From Nematostella vectensis (Eukaryota; Cnidaria; Anthozoa; Actiniaria; Edwardsiidae): a stretch of DNA of 64,000 nucleotides. The notes beneath the pieces were generated by a model that worked only from the letters and a program-made list of their open reading frames with translations, did not search any database and was not told where the DNA came from. The stretch is from assembly GCF_932526225.1 (NCBI RefSeq), contig NC_064036.1:19056953-19120952 (forward strand), in the 5' to 3' direction. This document shows positions 58,541 through 64,000 of the stretch, piece by piece. The translations under genes were made by a program, and so were the position numbers. How positions within the stretch are numbered: the stretch's first letter is position 1; every line of letters begins with the position of its first letter.

Positions 58541-60220
58541 CACCTCATTTTCCACATAGGCATTAGGTCAAAGGGTGGACCACTCCTGACAAGTGATGGT
58601 CTGCTTTGGATCACTTGGTAGAAATTAAGCACCTTTGTCCAAGTTCTCACACAGAAAATATTTGTAGAAATAATGATAGAAAACTGTACATTATTTCACC
58701 CTCTTAGACACCACAAGTTTTATTACATACGGCTAAGGCACCAGACATAAAGGACTGTAAATAATAATCAATCATTCTTCTTACGAATTTTACGGTGTTG
58801 GGTAAGGCTGTACAAAAGCAACCTGGATTCATACTTGTCTAAAGTATTTATAAGAATTATGTGCGTTTTTCTTAGAATTCTGAAATTAACTAGTTTTGCT
58901 ACTTTTGCAGCAAACAAATTTGACCGTTCTCTCCTCCACAAAAGGTTTTTATCGAATTTTACCTTTACCCAAATCATCGTTATTATTACAATTATGTCTA
59001 CATTTTTGTTTGTAAAAAAGAAAGTTCACTTTATTGTTAATTTTAAAGTAGTTATTATATTATAATAAAGCAAAGTTTAACATGCCAGCAATGTTTAAAT
59101 GCGTTTTGATTCGTTAACTGGGTACAAAAGCTTTACAAAATCTCAATGGAAATTTGACTGCTTTCACAGTCCCTAGGTGGTACCCCTTCACGCCGTCCTT
59201 GTGCTACTGTGTGCCTCTGGCAGCCGCCATTTTGTCATCCTAGCAAAGTACCAAGTGTGAGAAAGCATCCATTTTCATCGTTTGATTTGGGGGGGCTGTT
59301 GCAACATTTTCGATAATAAGATATTAGATGGTTATTTTGAGATGTCCTCTCATATTTTGTCTTACAATAAATATAATAATATTGGTTTAAAGCAATAATT
59401 AAGGTGTGCCTGACAGGGGGCTTACACTTCACTTTAATAAATTGCGCAACCTATTGTACAATATGTCAATGCGCAGCGCAGTGCCGAGTCTAAAGGGGTT
59501 ACAGTTTCTCATTTGCAAACTTTTTAATCTAGATAGAATGCGATGGTGCTGAAAGCTTGAAATTATGGATAAAACAAGTGATTCTCAGGTGATAATTTTC
59601 AAGATGGCGGCAATCAAAGCTTGTGAGATGCAATCAAAGCTTGTGAGATTAGGAAGTGCGCAAAGACTCTTGGGTACGATGTTGCGCAACTCGGGACGAC
59701 GAAAAAAAGAACAGTTGCATTTTATAACTAATGATTCACGAAAATACATACAAATTAATGTCAACAACTGTAGCGAGCCTGGCTCAGGGCTGCCAGCGAA
59801 ACGCGAAATTTAATGGGATTAAAAAAAGTGAAAACGCATATCACTTTACAAAAGTAGCAAAGAACTACAGTACTTTTAAACGTGTTTTTTTTTTCTGGTT
59901 TCATGCTCCCCAGTTCGAAGAACGCAAATGATTGTCATTACCTGCTAGCGGTGCTCGCAGGCTCACACAGGACGCATGCACGCATACAGGTACCAGGCAT
60001 GTGGGATGTGACGTCACACTACCCCGCACAATGGCGCGGTAGTAACGTTCAACTTAAAAAAAAACTTTTTCTCAACATGTGAGAAACGATTGGACTATAA
60101 ATAAGCTATTTGAAATTGGCCTACTCTAACAACTCTCTAGGATCATTCATGGCTCTTCACCGAGTGGAAAATGGGCATACTCCGGTGTTGTTTATGTAAT
60201 TGAAAGCCGCTTGATGGTGA
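58541..60220. other. ING 3' flank / intergenic
   Basis: AT-rich sequence without a convincing gene. It contains the dispersed repeat also found at 3714-3800 (59231-59310) and a duplicated 20-nt block (caatcaaagcttgtgagat) at 59612-59650. Confidence 0.5.
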
Positions 60221-62811
60221 ATGCTTGGCAGAGCGGCTTTGGGGTTTCCTGCTATGAGGAAGTACCGTGGCTGCAGGCTACAGAGAAAAATCGGACTGGC
60301 TATAGTTCTGGTCATTCTAGTGTGCTATATCGTGTGTTTAGTTACGCATTCAAATGGGTTTAGAGAAAACACGAAGCGGAGTGGGGACGCTGACCTCTTA
60401 GAAAAACCTTACAGGTAAACTATGTTGTTATTGTTGTTTATTGTCTGCTTAAAGTCTTGATCTAGACGACATAACGGGACAGGGTTGGCGAGGGCTCGCA
60501 CCATTAATTTTGTTTCGACTTTGGGGTTAGGGGAAAAAGAAGATTAAAAACTGAAAGCTCATAAGAATCAGACCACATAAAAAGGTGCCCGACAAGTTTT
60601 TCGAAAATTGCTAGCCGCTACGTCTACAATACGCCAGGCTTCTTTGTTGGAATAAATTTGAAACAATGATATAATCGTTTGCGAAGCATTACAAAAAAGC
60701 AAGTGAAATGTATAGGACATAAGGAATAATGTGAAAATGTGCTCCTAGGTTTCCACTGTCTCACAGCTGGGCTTGGCACGATGACGTCATTCATATCAAT
60801 GACCTGGCCCCAGATCACGCCGTGTCAGCCCGAGCTGTACAAGATCGTATCTCCCCGCTGCCTGGTAACGAGTCCAAGTCCCCCTCTGTCTCGCAATACG
60901 GCGCGGAGTATGGGACGGGACCGGGGGGTAACGTGTTTGCTCTGGAGGGCGTGGAGGACTATATACTGAGTCGTGACAATCGCGAGCCGCAGAAACTCCA
61001 AACGGCTCAGCTAATCAAAAGGTAAGGCAAAAAAAAAAAAAAAGAAGACACTCGCATACGCGCCCACTGAATCCCTGACTTACACAAACTGGCCTTCCCC
61101 TAGGACAACCCGTCATTTACATGCAGTGCTGTACACATAGCCAACGTGAGTGAAAGGTTTGTCTTTCGGTGTATCGGAGGGGTATTTTTTATGCTTCTTT
61201 TTGCATATTTGACTTGACCCTCTCCTGGTTTCCGTGTGTTCTGTGGACCATGGACTGCGTCAACTGAAGTATAACGAGGTGTGATGTAATGCTATAATGG
61301 CCCCAGTATGCACAAAGCACAACACATAAATTTTTACTATATTCGTAACGTCTGAATGATGAACCAATACAGTGAGCTTCGTATAAATCTAAGAAAACGT
61401 ATTAGTTACTAACGCCAGACTGTCGGGGTTCCATTCTTTGAATATTACTCCAAAGCAACTGCAACAATTACCCTGCTAGCAAGCTGAGCTTTCTTCCTGT
61501 TTGGTCCAATCGGTTCACTTAGCCGTGTCGCGACTCTGTTCTTTCCTGTTCTCGTTAGAAACAAACAGGAAGAAAGCTTCTAGCAGGGTACAACAATTCG
61601 CACTAAGGCAAATGGATAATATAGTTATTTTCATTAAAACACTCTTATGACAGACGTGCGTGCCAATAACAGTAACTGTACTTTTTGTATTGAAGGATCG
61701 AACGCTGCACTTACCCGATACAAAACGTCTTACTACTGAAAACCCACTACACCGGAAGTGACGTTATCAGCAACATCCTCAATCGCTTTGCGGACCTTCG
61801 TGACCTAAAAGTCGCCATTCCAAATGGTGGCGTCTCGACGTTTTATTGGCCCGCTCGTTTCCATTGGCGACACCTTGATCTGGGGATCTTAGACGGAGCT
61901 TTGCCCAACGTACTCACGTGCTATGCGCGGTATAACGGCGAGATCATGGACCAGATCATGCATCCGGGGTCTGCATATATCTCCATCATCAGGGAACCTT
62001 TGAAGAATTTCGAATCCACATTTCGTAACCTGGATTACGCATCTGCACTGGATATGGAAGACCCAGACCCCATGGCCGCTTTTCTCGAAAATCCTAAGAT
62101 GCACATTGAGCACGTGATCAAAATGAGGATGTTTAAGGTATATTTGTGGGGAAGTCGGTGGACCCTTGATTGATCTAAGGATGTTAAACACAATCAGTGC
62201 CAGTGATTTGTTTCACCAAATAATCGTGTTTTTCTTATTTTAAGGACCCTCTCAACTTGATAAAAAATGGGATGTTCTTTGATCTTGGATTGAGAACAGC
62301 AGACTATCACAAACCTGAAGTTGTAAAAGACGCCATACTAGACATCGATGCCAAATTCACCTTGATACTTATCTACGAGTATCTTGACGAGTCCCTGGTG
62401 ATGTTAAAACGGAAGTTATGCTGGGAGCTAGATGATGTGGTGTACCTCAAGGCTCAGTACTTGAACCATGAACACCATGCGAGAAAATCTTTTAGTTCAA
62501 GCGAAAAAGCAGCTCTAAAAAATTGGAGCAAAGCAGATGTCGCATTATACGAATATTTCAATAAAACTCTTTGGCAAAGAATATCATACGAGGAGCCGGA
62601 ATTCTCAAAGGATTTGGCCGTGTTTCGGGAGAGACAGAGAACAATAGAGGCAGACTGTAGCAATTACGAGCAGACTGCTGGATCTGCGCTCGGACTGAAT
62701 GGCGACATGAATCAATATCTCTGTCAGAAAATGAAACTTTCTGACGTAAACTATTTGCAATATTTTCGAGCAAAACTTACGGCATTCAAGCTCAGCAACG
62801 TGTATACTTAA
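60221..62811 (+). CDS. Galactose-3-O-sulfotransferase-like type II membrane enzyme
   Basis: Predicted to transfer sulfate from PAPS to galactose on glycolipids or glycans in the Golgi. Four exons: 60221-60414, 60749-61021, 61696-62137, 62245-62811, totalling 1476 nt (491 residues). An alternative start MRKYRGCRLQRK at 60254 would give 480. A short basic N-terminus precedes a signal-anchor helix (IGLAIVLVILVCYIVCLVTH), then a stem region. The catalytic domain has the 5'-phosphosulfate-type motif LLLKTHYTGSDVISNILNRF, GGVSTFYWPARFHWRHL, and the 3'-phosphate-type ISIIREPLKNFESTFRN, with a C-terminal helical part (DPLNLIKNGMFFDLGL; LILIYEYLDESLVMLKR). Motif order fits the GAL3ST family. The second intron hosts a small MITE. 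Confidence 0.9.
61470..61590. mobile_element. 121-bp MITE with 8-bp target duplication (hAT-like)
   Basis: Inverted ends accctgctag...gctttcttcctgttt and its complement aaacaggaagaaagc..ctagcagggta are flanked on both sides by caacaatt (61462-61469 and 61591-61598). An 8-bp duplication is typical of hAT transposons. It lies in the intron 61022-61695 of the sulfotransferase gene. No coding capacity. Confidence 0.85.
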
Positions 62812-64000
62812 TACTAACTATAAACTTTCTGTTTATAACAGAAATATGATAGGATGCGCTAAGCTGCAAGGGCATACAACGAGCCCCCCTTCTCGAAACA
62901 CATTAAAATGGCATTTTTCGTCGTTTGAATATGTTCTGATGCCGAAAATATCCATTTTAAAAGTTGCTGGGGAAAAAAGTATCTGTTCCTTTTTCCCAGG
63001 AGGGACCATTCCTTTTTTTCCAAGCCAGCATTGGTTAGGATTTTTTTCCCAGCCAGTGGTTAGGCGGCATTTTAGCACATGAATATTTGCCCGTAAAATC
63101 AATCGGGACGATTTTTCCCAAGCATCCGCTCCAGCGCCCCTAAAAATATTCCCAGCACAACTAGTTTTTGCTATCAGAACCATTCGGGACGTTTTTTTTT
63201 TCAACAACCGAGGGGTTTAACATCTTTCCCACCAGCAATAAAAAACGGGATACGGAACAGATATTTTGCGGAACAGATCATCCGTTTTTTATGCTTTTCC
63301 CCTCATCGCGCTATCGAACTATTGTCACTACGGAGAATAAAATCCAATGGACTGCTGGGACCAACCTGAGTACCAGGCTTTTCTGCAGTGTCCCTAGAGG
63401 GCCTGAAACTCAGCAGGCTTTCGGAGACCCAGCGGTCTTTGCGGGCACCCCTAGACGACTCGCGACAAGAAGAAAACACTTGATAAGACTGAGGCTATAA
63501 ACATAAAATGATAGGAAAGGCTGGTCTTATATTCTGCGAGGCAGTGACGGACAATGTAAATATTGAGAAGCAATGATTAATAAAACTCTGGTTCGGATGG
63601 TAGCCTGCACACAGGCGCTAAGGACTGAACGCAAGGGAAGCATTCTCATGTCATGGCACGCCATGACAAAAAAACAAAAACAAAGAAAAATAAGTGACTG
63701 GACGCGAGGATTGCTGCACAAATATTCACGTTTATACAGTGTTGGCGTCCGCGTGCGATTTTCCGCTTGAATATAATGGTGTAGACCGCCCGCTGATTAC
63801 TGAATTATCACAGTACAAATATGGGTCAAAAAAATCCAACATATTGTTGTTAGACCAGGGCTGTCATGAATTGTTTTAGCCAAACTCAATAAGATTGCGT
63901 AAATCTGCGCCAGAGATTATGATATTAGAGCCTCTGCTTTTATATCACCGTAGCCGGGCGACTAAGTCCACAAATAGACCCTCTTTTCTTTATTTGTTGA
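62812..64000. other. 3' flank of sulfotransferase gene; no gene recognised
   Basis: The short ORFs in this stretch have no protein-like features or splice support. Confidence 0.5.

Noticed and set aside
62833-63500. ORFs of 110-124 codons downstream of the sulfotransferase
   Set aside because: Low-complexity and no family resemblance; overlapping ORFs on both strands.

Overview
The window is animal genomic DNA. It has intron-rich genes with GT-AG introns and close resemblance to human proteins, in AT-rich flanks full of minisatellites, foldback elements and a GC-rich virus-like DNA transposon. The gene structures and the type of virus-like element suggest a cnidarian, most likely a sea anemone such as Nematostella. 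That assignment is inference from gene style, not a database match.

Host genes from left to right: the 5' three quarters of the 26S proteasome ATPase gene PSMC3/Rpt5 (minus, runs off the left edge); a small secreted-protein gene of unknown family (minus, copy A, 6108-9863) and its second copy (copy B, 34455-38222); SHOC2, the leucine-rich-repeat RAS/MAPK scaffold (minus, 40139-52570, 19 coding exons that sum to 573 codons plus stop); an ING4/ING5-type PHD-finger gene (plus, 53423-58540, 239 codons plus stop) head-to-head with SHOC2; and a type II membrane galactose-3-O-sulfotransferase-like gene (plus, 60221-62811, 491 codons plus stop).

The middle is best explained by an old tandem segmental duplication. 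One unit ran from about 4893, upstream of the secreted gene, to the minisatellite in a SHOC2 intron. Copy 1 (about 4893-33390) now ends in a dead fragment of SHOC2 (31040-31546) plus an expanded minisatellite. Copy 2 (about 33427-43225) is joined to the intact SHOC2 gene. In copy 1 the stretch equivalent to 38338-41551 was lost and is now occupied by mobile DNA (9978-28654).

That mobile DNA is nested. It comprises (i) a 2.2-kb right-end fragment of a virus-like element in reverse orientation (9978 to about 12198); (ii) a repeat-internal-repeat unit (R1, 12199-12489 plus 26690-27166; internal region 27167-27911 with a TATA-like box and a hammerhead-ribozyme-like fold; R2, 27912-28654); and (iii) inside R1, a 14.2-kb Polinton-like virus-like element (12490-26683) with about 420-bp terminal inverted repeats and a perfect 6-bp target duplication (gtacac). 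R2 preserves the empty insertion site. Element genes are a Cys-rich zinc protein, a polymerase-like/SF1-helicase/HNH replication protein, a DDE retroviral-type integrase, three small membrane proteins, a helical protein, an A32-like packaging ATPase whose P-loop region is deleted, a capsid-like protein of 421 aa, and four further probable virion or membrane proteins. Most carry single-base frameshifts, so this copy looks defective, unless some breaks are assembly errors.
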